A DNA stretch of 64,000 nucleotides from SHVO01 sp041905525 (lineage in GTDB: Bacteria > Pseudomonadota > Alphaproteobacteria > Rhodospirillales > Rhodospirillaceae), in contig JAYRKY010000005.1 of the NCBI GenBank assembly GCA_041905525.1, positions 1 through 64,000 of the forward strand, in the 5' to 3' direction. Positions 18,719-27,016 of the stretch are shown here, one piece after another (the stretch's first letter is position 1; each line of letters starts with the position of its first letter). Position numbers and translations under genes: made by a program. Below the pieces are notes generated by a model. The model saw only the letters and a program-made list of their open reading frames with translations. It was not told the DNA's origin and ran no database searches.

Positions 18719-18828
18719 ATATACTCGTCCTCATGAAGGACTTGCTTCCGGCCACTGGTCCGCGGGGACTGACGTTGATTCCGGGAGGGCAGCGTGATCT
18801 CCACCTGCCGCACCAGCCATAGCCGGAT

Positions 18829-19992
18829 GTGGCGCTTGCGAACGCGGCGCATGCCGAAATCCTCGCGCTCTTAAACTTTGCAGGCGTCAGTTACGCCAGT
18901 CCTGATTGCCCCGCCGCGCGGGCTGGCGTTCAAATTTTCACGGCGGCGCGCGATCTCATCCGCGCCGGACGCTTCGATGCGGTCACCTTCGATTGGGACC
19001 ACACCTTCAGCAACTATCTGGTGTTCGAAGATCTCGCGACCCTCGTGCGCGCCCGGCGCGGGAGGCAGCCGCCTTCTGCTTACGCTGCGCCGATGGTTGC
19101 GGTCGAGGTGACGCGCCCGTTCATGATCGAACTGGCCTTCGGGATGATGGTGGGGTTCGCCCTGCGCCAAGGTCTGCGCCGATTTTCGCAGTGGAGCGCG
19201 TATCGGCCGAAGGTGGGCGTGGCGTCACTAACCTGGCCGGACCGGCTTGCGCGGCTGGCGGCGCACTATTTGCCCATCATCCCGTTGATGGAGGCCATTG
19301 TCCCGGGCACGCCGTCCACATACGAGCATTTCATGTCGCCCGATGTGCGGAGCGTTCTCAACCTCCACCACTTTCTCGACTATGCCCAAGGGCTCATGGA
19401 GCGGGTCGGTGCGGGCGCGCTCCTCACGGTGGCGGAGGGCCATGAGGCCCTCGGGTACGCCGAGGACCTGAAAGCACATAAACGCAAACCGCTGGGCGCC
19501 TGGATCGGGCGCGGTTGGGACGCGTCGCGACTCCTTCATATCGATGATTCAACCACCATCGTCGCGGATCTGACGCATCAAGCCGCGCTTCGCGGCCTTG
19601 CCGAAGCGCGGTTCCTGCGAGTCCCACACCCGCACTCGCGCATTTTCCGCAACGTGCGCGAATGGCACAAGGTATGGCTCCCCGGATTGTGGCGCGCGCG
19701 CCCCGCCGCCATGGCGGGCGCGATCGAGACGTTGGCGCGGCAGGAGTGGGGGCGCTCGAACGTGCCGGCCATATTGACCGCTCTTGGGATCGAATTCCCC
19801 CGCTCCCATTGGCCGGGTGCGTCTTTGCCTGAGGGAACCGTATTACCGATTCATGAAACGCCGACGACAGTCGGCGACTTCTGGACCTACTACTTGGAAC
19901 CGACACAGCGCGCACGCGCGCTGATTCGAGATGTCACCGGGAAAGACTTGTCACGGCTGCGTCGTCGGTTTAGGCACACACGCGCTGCGTAG
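18829..19992 (+). CDS. HAD-like protein coupled to btaA
   Basis: The protein has 387 residues from the GTG at 18829, the first possible start after an in-frame TAG at 18820; no good ribosome site is visible, so a later start is possible. Near residue 50 is VTFDWDHTFSNY, which fits HAD motif I (DxDxT), and later LLHIDDSTTIVAD fits an acidic motif IV. HAD enzymes are mostly phosphatases. The gene stops just before btaA on the same strand and is probably co-transcribed with it. BtaA needs diacylglycerol, so a phosphatase that supplies diacylglycerol from phosphatidate is a possible role; this is inference. I know of no named family for the full length. Confidence 0.7.
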   Translation: MALANAAHAEILALLNFAGVSYASPDCPAARAGVQIFTAARDLIRAGRFDAVTFDWDHTFSNYLVFEDLATLVRARRGRQPPSAYAAPMVAVEVTRPFMIELAFGMMVGFALRQGLRRFSQWSAYRPKVGVASLTWPDRLARLAAHYLPIIPLMEAIVPGTPSTYEHFMSPDVRSVLNLHHFLDYAQGLMERVGAGALLTVAEGHEALGYAEDLKAHKRKPLGAWIGRGWDASRLLHIDDSTTIVADLTHQAALRGLAEARFLRVPHPHSRIFRNVREWHKVWLPGLWRARPAAMAGAIETLARQEWGRSNVPAILTALGIEFPRSHWPGASLPEGTVLPIHETPTTVGDFWTYYLEPTQRARALIRDVTGKDLSRLRRRFRHTRAA

Positions 19993-20009
19993 ATTTGCGA
20001 GGGGCCGGA

Positions 20010-21218
20010 GTGTTGCGTCAGAGGTCGTTGTCGTTTTCGGAACGGTGTGAAGAATTCGCGTTCCGTTTTCTGACCACGCGCAATCTTGTCTACAACACCT
20101 GCTGGGAGGACTCGGCGGTCGATCGGCGCGTGATGAAGTTAGGCCCGGACGACCGCGTTCTGGTCATCACCAGCGGCGGCTGCAATGCCCTCGACTATGC
20201 TCTGGACGGACCTGCCGGCGTCACCGCGGTGGATGTAAATCCACGGCAAACCGCGCTTCTTGAACTTAAGCTGGCGGCGATCCGCCATTTGGAGCACGCC
20301 GATGCCTTCGCCATTTTTGGCAAAGGATGGCATCCGGATTTTCCCGTCATTTACCGCACCAAATTGCGCGCGAGCCTATCGGAATTCGCCCGGGGATACT
20401 GGGACGCAAGGCTGGGCTGGTTCGCAAGCGCGGAAAAAAATCTATTCACGCGGGGTCTCACCGGACTCGTCTTTCGGATCTTCCGCTCCCATCTGCGGCC
20501 GCAGTCCGAGCTTGGAAGGGCGGTGCGGCGGATGTTCGCGCAAACCGATCTCGCGGCGCAGAAGAAGATTTATCTCGAAGAGGTGCAGCACCGCTTCTTT
20601 ACGCCGGTCGTGCGCAAGTTCCTGGCCTCACCGGTCTTCATGGCCATGATCGGCGTGCCTCTTCCGCAGCGCCGCTTGGTCAGCGAGAACGATCACGGTG
20701 ACGTCGCCGGCGGTATCCAGCGCATGCTGGATGATCTTTTCTGCACGGTGCCCATCACCGACAATCATTATTGGTCCGTGTACGTCTTCGGTCACTACGA
20801 GGAGGCCAGGTGTCCGCGCTATCTGACGCCGGAAGGCTTTGCGCGGCTGAAAGGCGGCCTTGTCGATCGCATCGAGGCGCAGACCTGCACCGTGACCGAA
20901 TACCTGCGCCGCCCCGGACCGAAACTTACGCATGCCGTGTTGCTCGATCACATGGACTGGATGAGTTCTTACTATCCGGACGCGCTGGACGAAGAATGGG
21001 ATGCGCTGCTCGCGCGCCTTGCGCCCGGCGGCACCGTGTTGTTCCGCTCCGCCCACCAGACGCCCCCTTTTCTGGCGACGACGAGGGTGGGTCCGCAGAA
21101 AAAGCCCCTGCGCGATGCGCTCCGGTTCCGGCAAGAAGAAGCTGACCGCTTGGCAAGGCTGGACCGCGTGCATACCTACGCCGGCTTCTGTATCGCTGAG
21201 ATGCCGGCGCATCCATGA
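20010..21218 (+). CDS. btaA: S-adenosylmethionine:diacylglycerol 3-amino-3-carboxypropyltransferase BtaA
   Basis: BtaA transfers the aminocarboxypropyl group of S-adenosylmethionine to diacylglycerol, the first step of the betaine lipid DGTS. The protein matches the family (DUF3419) by LVYNTCWEDSAVDRR, VITSGGCNALDYAL, VDVNPRQTALLELKLAA and DHMDWMSSYY. Length is 402 residues from the GTG at 20010, chosen because GAGGGG lies just upstream; a TTG at 19995 is an alternative. Its stop overlaps the start of btaB by 4 bases. In many bacteria the pair is induced by phosphate starvation to replace phospholipids; I see no Pho box in the upstream 110 bases before the HAD gene. Confidence 0.92.
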   Translation: MLRQRSLSFSERCEEFAFRFLTTRNLVYNTCWEDSAVDRRVMKLGPDDRVLVITSGGCNALDYALDGPAGVTAVDVNPRQTALLELKLAAIRHLEHADAFAIFGKGWHPDFPVIYRTKLRASLSEFARGYWDARLGWFASAEKNLFTRGLTGLVFRIFRSHLRPQSELGRAVRRMFAQTDLAAQKKIYLEEVQHRFFTPVVRKFLASPVFMAMIGVPLPQRRLVSENDHGDVAGGIQRMLDDLFCTVPITDNHYWSVYVFGHYEEARCPRYLTPEGFARLKGGLVDRIEAQTCTVTEYLRRPGPKLTHAVLLDHMDWMSSYYPDALDEEWDALLARLAPGGTVLFRSAHQTPPFLATTRVGPQKKPLRDALRFRQEEADRLARLDRVHTYAGFCIAEMPAHP

Positions 21219-21979
21219 ACGACCGGGCGCCCATTGGGAAAGCGACATGGCGCGATGATCTTCGCGTCCTCTCGCAGTTCCTCCAGGGCCGCCGCGGCGG
21301 GGCGGACCATGCCGCCAGCCTGGACGCCTTCTACGGACCGCAGGCCGATGTCTACGACCGGTTCCGTGAGCGTTTGCTTCACGGCCGCGCGGAACTGATG
21401 CGGGCTCTTCAGCTCGCGCCTGGGCAACGCATCCTGGACTTCGGCGCGGGAACGGGGCGCCACTGGTTGTTTGTCGAAGAGGCGATCCCGGCCCTTGGCC
21501 GGCTCGACCTGATCGACCTCTGTACGCCGCTGCTCGATGTCGCGCGTGCGCGCTTCGCGCAATACGCAAACGTTCGCACTCACAAGGCTGACGCCCAGGC
21601 CTGGCAGGCCGAAGCGCCCGCCGATGCCGCGATCTTCTCGTATTCCCTCTCCATGATTCCCGATTGGCGCACGGCGCTGGCTAATGCTGCTCGTCAGGTG
21701 CGGCCAGGTGGTCTTATTGGAGTTGTCGATTTTTACACGCTGCCCGAAGAGCCCCCCGAGGGCTTCGCGCCATTGTCGGGGTGGAATCGGTTTTTCTGGC
21801 CGCGATGGTTCAGTCATGACGGCGTGATACTGCGCCCGGAGGTGCCCTCGGCCCTTTGCACAGTTGCGAGCACCGAACGGCTTCACCAAGGCACCGCCCG
21901 GCTGCCTTATCTGCCCGTCGTCCGCGCCCCTTGGTTCTATTGGGTGGGACGCACGCCCGGAGCGTCGCCCGCAAGTTAG
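21215..21979 (+). CDS. btaB: Betaine lipid N-methyltransferase BtaB
   Basis: BtaB methylates the amino group of the BtaA product three times, giving DGTS. The protein has 254 residues with a class I methyltransferase core: ILDFGAGTGRHW (motif I), then LDLIDLCTPLLDVAR and FSYSLSMIPDWRTAL (motif IV region). The N-terminal DAFYGPQADVYDRFRERLLHGR is typical of BtaB. ATGA overlap with btaA supports the assignment through context. The C-terminus (PWFYWVGRT) is also family-like. An MFS gene follows 39 bases later. Confidence 0.9.
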   Translation: MNDRAPIGKATWRDDLRVLSQFLQGRRGGADHAASLDAFYGPQADVYDRFRERLLHGRAELMRALQLAPGQRILDFGAGTGRHWLFVEEAIPALGRLDLIDLCTPLLDVARARFAQYANVRTHKADAQAWQAEAPADAAIFSYSLSMIPDWRTALANAARQVRPGGLIGVVDFYTLPEEPPEGFAPLSGWNRFFWPRWFSHDGVILRPEVPSALCTVASTERLHQGTARLPYLPVVRAPWFYWVGRTPGASPAS

Positions 21980-22018
21980 CCTCTGTCCGGCCATAGTTGC
22001 CGGTGTATTGTCCCGGCC

Positions 22019-23293
22019 ATGTTGGCTGGGGATTCACAAATAGGGACGCCGCACCGCGCCGTGTCGACACACGCGCTCGCGTTCATCTACGCGTTCGTCG
22101 TGTTGGACGTCCTTTCCTTTGGCCTGATCCTGCCGGTGTTCCCGAAGCTCGTGGAACAACTGACCGGCGACACGGCTGTCGCCGCGACCACCATGGGCGT
22201 TTTCAGCGCGAGTTGGGCGTTGATGCAGTTCCTGTTCTCGCCCATGGCCGGCGTATTGTCCGACCGGTTCGGCCGTCGGCCGGTGCTTCTGATTTCGTGC
22301 ACGGGCCTCGGGCTCGATTTTCTCCTGATGGCGTTGGCGCCGACACTGTGGTGGCTCTGGCTTGGCCGGGTCATCTCCGGCCTCACCATGGCAAGCTTCT
22401 CGACTTCGAGCGCTTACATCGCCGACGTGACTGCGCCGGAGAAGCGCGCCAGCGCGTATGGCATGCTGGGTGCAGCGTTCGGTAGCGGCCTGATCCTCGG
22501 CCCCGCGCTTGGCGGTGTTTTGGCGGGGATCGATCTGCGGCTTCCCTTTTTTGTCGCGGCGGGCGCGGCGCTTGCGAACGCGCTCTATGGTGCATTCGTC
22601 TTGCCGGAATCGCTGCCGCGCGAACGGCGGACTCCCACCTTCGATTTCGCGCGCGCCAATCCGGTCGGTGCGCTGAAGCTTCTCCGTTCAGACAGCCAAT
22701 TGCTCGGATTTGGCGCCGTGCACTTCTGCTTGACCCTCATGCACAACGTGTTTCCAAGCATCTTCGTGCTCTATGCCGGCCTGCGCTACGGATGGAGCGA
22801 GACGCAGGTGGGACTCGTGCTGTCGGGTGTTGGACTTTGCAACATCATCGTCATGGGCGGGCTCGTGAAGCCGGTGGTGCGCCGCTTCGGCGAGCGCGTG
22901 GCCATCCTCACGGGGCTCCTCTGCGGCGCAATCGGTGTGACGCTCTATGCCTTCGCCGACACCGGCCTCCTTTTCTGGCTCGCGGTGCCCTTCGCGGCCC
23001 TGATGAGCCTCCAGGCGCCTGCGATGCAGGGCCTGATGACGCGCCTCGTGCCGGCCTCGCAACAAGGCCTGTTACAGGGCGCGACATCGAGCATCAACGG
23101 CATCACGGGGATGGTCGGCCCAATCATCTTCACCCAGGTTTTTGCCTATGCGATCGCGCCCGAGCGGGAAACGCCATTCCCCGGGGCTCCTTTCCTGCTT
23201 GCGGGCATGGTGCTGTGGATCGCCTTCGGCCTCGCGGCCTGGGTGACCCGCCCGCGGCCGGTTACCTCATCGGCCGTGGCGGCGGACGCTTAA
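22019..23293 (+). CDS. MFS transporter, TetA/TCR-like
   Basis: This inner-membrane exporter of the major facilitator family has 424 residues and about twelve hydrophobic segments. The loop between segments 2 and 3 reads GVLSDRFGRRPVLL, the signature of the DHA1 drug/proton antiporters. The start VLDVLSFGLILPVFPKLV resembles tetracycline efflux proteins of the TetA class. Many chromosomal members with this look are not resistance genes, so the substrate is open. It lies 39 bases after btaB on the same strand and may share its transcript. Confidence 0.88.
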   Translation: MLAGDSQIGTPHRAVSTHALAFIYAFVVLDVLSFGLILPVFPKLVEQLTGDTAVAATTMGVFSASWALMQFLFSPMAGVLSDRFGRRPVLLISCTGLGLDFLLMALAPTLWWLWLGRVISGLTMASFSTSSAYIADVTAPEKRASAYGMLGAAFGSGLILGPALGGVLAGIDLRLPFFVAAGAALANALYGAFVLPESLPRERRTPTFDFARANPVGALKLLRSDSQLLGFGAVHFCLTLMHNVFPSIFVLYAGLRYGWSETQVGLVLSGVGLCNIIVMGGLVKPVVRRFGERVAILTGLLCGAIGVTLYAFADTGLLFWLAVPFAALMSLQAPAMQGLMTRLVPASQQGLLQGATSSINGITGMVGPIIFTQVFAYAIAPERETPFPGAPFLLAGMVLWIAFGLAAWVTRPRPVTSSAVAADA

Positions 23294-23380
23294 ATCCGCG
23301 ATAGTTTGTCTTGAATCTGTCGCGAGAGCCTCGCGCGTTCACGGCTATGATGCGCCGGTTTCAACCAAGGATGAGATTCG

Positions 23381-24523
23381 ATGATCGGCCGACGCCACTT
23401 CGTTCGCAATGTCTTCGCGCTCGCCGCGGCGGCGCCCTTGGCCAGGATAGCCCCTGTCCGTGGAGACGTGGCCACAGTGTATGACAGCGCGCTCAAGGCG
23501 ACTTTCGTTCAAGGGATGACGCTGCGCGCGGTGGCCTACTCCGGCAGGCCGGCCCTATCCGGCGGCAAGTATATTTGGCACGCCGCGCCGGACGGCGGGG
23601 CCTGTTTCGCGGCGAAGGATGGCGGTTGGATTTATGTGTCCAACAGCGAGATCGATCGCAAAGGCGGCGGTGTCGGCGCCCTGCGGTTCTCCGCGGACGG
23701 CAAGGTTATCGACAGTTACTCGGTCCTTCACGGCACATCGCGCAATTGCGCGGGCGGAAAGACGCCTTGGGGCACATGGTTGTCCTGCGAGGAAGACGAC
23801 GATACGGGGCTTGTCTACGAATGCGACCCAACCGGCGCAAAGGCGGCAATCGTGCGACCCGGCCTCGGGGCGTTCAACCATGAGGCGGCGGCGGTCGATC
23901 CCGCCGCGGGAACGGTCTATCTCACGGAAGACCGCCCAGAGGGCTGTCTCTATCGCTTTCTGCCGGCCGCCAGAGGCGATCTCGCGAAAGGACGGCTCGA
24001 AGTGGCCGTTCCCGATGGCAATCGGCTGAACTGGGCTCCCGTGCCCGACGTCACGGGCGCTTCCATGCCGCTTCGCAAACAGGTGCCGGGCGCCGCGAAG
24101 TTCAAGGGCGGCGAGGGCATTGTCTATGGCCAGGGCAAGGTTTTTTTCACGACCAAAGGCGACAACCGCGTCTATGCGTTGACTCTCGCAACCAACGTGC
24201 TGGAGACCGTCTACGACGTCCGGACGTCCGCGACGCCGATCCTGAGCGGCGTCGACAATATCGAGATCAGCCCAAGCGGTGAGCTGCTGGTGGCGGAAGA
24301 CGGCGGAGATATGCAGATCGTGGCCCTCGTGAACCAAGGCGCGAGCGGCTACCGCGCGGTGGCGCTGGTGACGCTGCACGATCAGAACCGCTCCGAAGTG
24401 ACCGGCCCCGCCTTCAGCCCCGACGGCCAAAGGCTCTATTTCAGTTCCCAGCGGGGGCCCGAAGGCCGGTCGGAGTCCGGCATCACCTACGAACTCACGC
24501 TTGGTACGGCAAAGCTCTCCTGA
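23381..24523 (+). CDS. PhoX-family protein (DUF839), secreted
   Basis: The protein has 380 residues and starts with RRHFVRN plus a hydrophobic stretch, which looks like a Tat leader. The segment NCAGGKTPWGTWLSCEEDD is the calling card of the PhoX/DUF839 family, whose studied members are calcium- and iron-dependent alkaline phosphatases with a beta-propeller. NHEAAAVDP and YLTEDRPEGCLYRF also fit. It is shorter than classical PhoX (about 600 residues), so phosphatase activity is not certain. AAGGATGAG precedes the ATG. A phosphatase next to betaine lipid genes would fit a phosphate-saving theme, but that is inference. Confidence 0.82.
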   Translation: MIGRRHFVRNVFALAAAAPLARIAPVRGDVATVYDSALKATFVQGMTLRAVAYSGRPALSGGKYIWHAAPDGGACFAAKDGGWIYVSNSEIDRKGGGVGALRFSADGKVIDSYSVLHGTSRNCAGGKTPWGTWLSCEEDDDTGLVYECDPTGAKAAIVRPGLGAFNHEAAAVDPAAGTVYLTEDRPEGCLYRFLPAARGDLAKGRLEVAVPDGNRLNWAPVPDVTGASMPLRKQVPGAAKFKGGEGIVYGQGKVFFTTKGDNRVYALTLATNVLETVYDVRTSATPILSGVDNIEISPSGELLVAEDGGDMQIVALVNQGASGYRAVALVTLHDQNRSEVTGPAFSPDGQRLYFSSQRGPEGRSESGITYELTLGTAKLS

Positions 24524-24615
24524 CACATGCAACGCGTGCGCCGGCTCGTACGTTCTTAGCAACCTCCGGATGTCGGGTGTATGATGGGCGGAGGATGTCG
24601 CAGAAGGGGTCTACA

Positions 24616-25170
24616 ATGATGCATCTACGTATCGCACTCGTTGCTCTCATGCTGGCCTGTGGCGTGACAGCCGCGCCTGTGACGCCGGCGACGGCCGCGA
24701 CGGCGGCCAATATCAACAAGGATGCCGACCAAGCTCTTGCGACACTCACTAAGAACCATGAAATCGCCTCTGCCATCGCGGCAAAGGCGCGCGCAGTGTT
24801 GATCTTTCCGAACATCGTGAAGGCGGGCCTCGGCTTTGGCGGCAGCTACGGCGAGGGTGTGCTGCGTCAGGGCGGTAAGAGCGTTGCCTACTACAACTCC
24901 GTATCAGGCTCGTTCGGTCTGCAGATCGGCGCGCAGACCTATGGCTATATTGTCTTCCTGATGAACGACGGCGCGGTGAAATACCTGCGCGAGTCGAAAG
25001 GCTGGGAGATCGGTGTCGGCCCCACGGTTGTGGTGGTGAACGAAGGGGTGGCAAAGAACCTCTCGTCCACCACGCTCCAGGACGACGCTTATGCCTTCAT
25101 TTTCGGCCAGCAGGGACTGATGGCCGGCGTGTCGATCGAAGGCTCGAAGGTTTCGCGCATCGAGCGCTAG
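24616..25170 (+). CDS. Secreted Ysc84/SH3YL1-domain protein
   Basis: The protein has 184 residues from the ATG at 24616, which starts a Sec or lipoprotein-type leader (LMLACGVTAAP). Two earlier in-frame ATGs (24577 and 24595) would put charged residues ahead of the signal. The rest matches the Ysc84 (SYLF, DUF500) domain: ARAVLIFPNIVKAGLGFGGSYGEGVL, then FGLQIGAQTYGYIVFLMND. This domain binds phosphoinositides in eukaryotes; bacterial members are secreted or outer-membrane associated with unknown role. A hairpin at 25181-25206 follows the stop. Confidence 0.85.
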   Translation: MMHLRIALVALMLACGVTAAPVTPATAATAANINKDADQALATLTKNHEIASAIAAKARAVLIFPNIVKAGLGFGGSYGEGVLRQGGKSVAYYNSVSGSFGLQIGAQTYGYIVFLMNDGAVKYLRESKGWEIGVGPTVVVVNEGVAKNLSSTTLQDDAYAFIFGQQGLMAGVSIEGSKVSRIER

Positions 25171-25180
25171 GTTTTTCCCC

Positions 25181-25206
25181 TCCGGCTAAAGAACGCTTTA
25201 GCCGGA
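25181..25206 (+). terminator. Perfect hairpin after the Ysc84 gene, probable terminator
   Basis: TCCGGCTAAAG at 25181-25191 and CTTTAGCCGGA at 25196-25206 form an 11 bp perfect stem with an AACG loop, ten bases after the stop codon. No T-run follows on the + strand, so it may end transcription weakly or protect the mRNA end. Confidence 0.5.
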
Positions 25207-25240
25207 CCGGCCGATTCCCTAAGCATCTCAAGACTCTGGA

Positions 25241-25260
25241 CGCGGCATCACGATGCCGCG
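25241..25260. repeat. Short perfect palindrome ahead of the amidase operon
   Basis: CGCGGCAT (25241-25248), loop CACG, ATGCCGCG (25253-25260). It lies 110 bases before the first amidase and could be an operator or a second part of the terminator. The rest of 25171-25370 shows nothing else. Confidence 0.3.
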
Positions 25261-25370
25261 CGCCCGGGTGTGTGCGCAGATTTTGGTAATTACTTGCGCG
25301 CGCCCTGGGATAGGCTCAACCCCGGCCGCGCCCGCGGTCAGCCGAAGTCATCACAGGTGGGGGACCGAGA

Positions 25371-27002
25371 ATGACCACGAAATTTCGCATCAGATCCGTC
25401 GCATCGCGCGCCGCGCTCATCGCGGCTTTGGGCGCCGCGTTGTTCACGGGAACGCCGCAAGCGTCCGCGCGGCCGGTCGATATGGAGCTTGCGAGCGTCG
25501 CCGAATTGAAGGCGGCGATGGACGCGGGCACGTTGACCGCCGAACGCCTCACGCAGCTTTGCCTCGAGCGTATCGCGGCCTATGACCGCCAAGGTCCGAA
25601 ACTCCATGCCGTGATTTCTCTCAACCCCAAAGCCATGGAGATCGCGCGCGCGCTGGACGCCGAGCGAAAAGCCGGAAAGGTGCGCGGACCCTTGCACGGC
25701 ATTCCCGTCATTCTCAAAGACAATATCGACACCGTCGATATGCCCACGACCGGAGGCTCCGTGATGCTCGAAGGCAACATGGCCCCCGACGACGCCTATC
25801 TTGTGAAGAAGCTGCGCGACGGCGGCGCCATCATCCTGGCGAAGGTGAACCTGGGCGAGTTTGCCAACGGCTCGCAAAGCTCCCTCGGCGGGCAGTCGCA
25901 CAATCCCCACGATCTGTCGCGCATTCCCGCCGGGTCTTCCGGCGGCACCGGCGTCGGGATCGCCGCCGGCTATGCGCCCGTCGGGATCGGGACCGATACC
26001 GGGGGCTCGATCCGCGGCCCGTCCTTCGTGAACGGGATTGTCGGACTTAAGCCGACTCACGGCCTGATCAGCCGCGACGGGATCATTCCGCTGGGTCTGT
26101 CGCTCGACACGGGCGGGCCCATGACCCGCAGCGTCTCCGACCTTGCCGTGGCGCTGGGTGTGATGACGGGTGTCGATCCTAACGACGATGCGACGAAGAA
26201 GAGCCAAGGTAAATTCGAAACCGATTACACGAAATACCTGAAGGCCGACGCCCTCAGGGGCGCACGCATTGGGGTACTGCGCGACTTCAAGGGTGACGAT
26301 CCCGACGTCGACTGGATCTTCGAGGCATCTTTGAAGGCGATGCAGAAGGCCGGCGCAACCCTCGTGGACGTGCGCTATCCGAAATGGTTTCTGGATTCGC
26401 AAACCCAGGCGACCTATTCGATTTTCCCGCCCGAGTTCCGCGCCCAGCTTGCGCAATACCTGAAAACGACTGGGCCCAAATACCCGAAGAGCGTGGAGGA
26501 GATGCTGGCCCGCGCCTACGAAATGCCGAGCATGGGCAAAGACGGCGCGGGTCCCAATCCGTTCCGCTGGAACAACTTCATCACGCGTGACCTCGCGATG
26601 GGCACCATGGATGACCCAGCCTACAAAGCCGCGGTGAATTACTACATGCCCATGTCCCGCGCCCTGGTCGAAGGGCTGATGGCGAAGGATAAGCTCGATG
26701 CCTTTGTGTACCCGACACAGACGCGCCGAGCCGCGCGCATCGACGAGCCCCTCGGTGGCGGCATCCCCTCCGCGCCTGCCCCGACGGGCATTGCCAACCT
26801 CACGGGCTTCCCGGACCTGATCGTGCCGGCCGGATTCACCACCGATGATCTGCCGGTCACGGTCTCCTTCTTCGGCTTGGCTTTCAGCGAGCCAAAGCTC
26901 ATTTCCTTGGGCTATAGCTTTGAGCAGGCCACCAAAGCCATTCGCCGTCCGGTGAATACGCCCGCGATTGCCGGCGCCACCATCGACGTTCCGAGCAAGT
27001 AG
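25371..27002 (+). CDS. Secreted amidase, amidase-signature family (copy 1 of 3)
   Basis: The protein has 543 residues with a Sec leader ending near QASARPV. The amidase-signature Ser-cisSer-Lys triad is visible: Lys in VILKDNIDT, cis-Ser in AGSSGGTG and the nucleophile in TDTGGSIRGPS. Family members hydrolyse carboxylic amides. Export to the periplasm is less common than the cytoplasmic form. Two paralogues of almost the same length follow head to tail. The shared N-terminal segment VAELKAAMDAGTLTAERLTQLCLERI and the C-terminal RRPVNTP are found in all three. The triplet may split a range of related amides between them. Confidence 0.92.
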   Translation: MTTKFRIRSVASRAALIAALGAALFTGTPQASARPVDMELASVAELKAAMDAGTLTAERLTQLCLERIAAYDRQGPKLHAVISLNPKAMEIARALDAERKAGKVRGPLHGIPVILKDNIDTVDMPTTGGSVMLEGNMAPDDAYLVKKLRDGGAIILAKVNLGEFANGSQSSLGGQSHNPHDLSRIPAGSSGGTGVGIAAGYAPVGIGTDTGGSIRGPSFVNGIVGLKPTHGLISRDGIIPLGLSLDTGGPMTRSVSDLAVALGVMTGVDPNDDATKKSQGKFETDYTKYLKADALRGARIGVLRDFKGDDPDVDWIFEASLKAMQKAGATLVDVRYPKWFLDSQTQATYSIFPPEFRAQLAQYLKTTGPKYPKSVEEMLARAYEMPSMGKDGAGPNPFRWNNFITRDLAMGTMDDPAYKAAVNYYMPMSRALVEGLMAKDKLDAFVYPTQTRRAARIDEPLGGGIPSAPAPTGIANLTGFPDLIVPAGFTTDDLPVTVSFFGLAFSEPKLISLGYSFEQATKAIRRPVNTPAIAGATIDVPSK

Positions 27003-27016
27003 GAGTGGAACGGCCG

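Noticed and set aside
18719..18828. Pho box controlling the HAD-btaA-btaB genes
   Set aside because: No CTGTCAT-type direct repeat is seen in the gap.
22019..23293. Tetracycline resistance gene
   Set aside because: The protein has the TCR-type MFS look, but nothing marks it as a mobile or true resistance determinant; annotated as TetA-like transporter.
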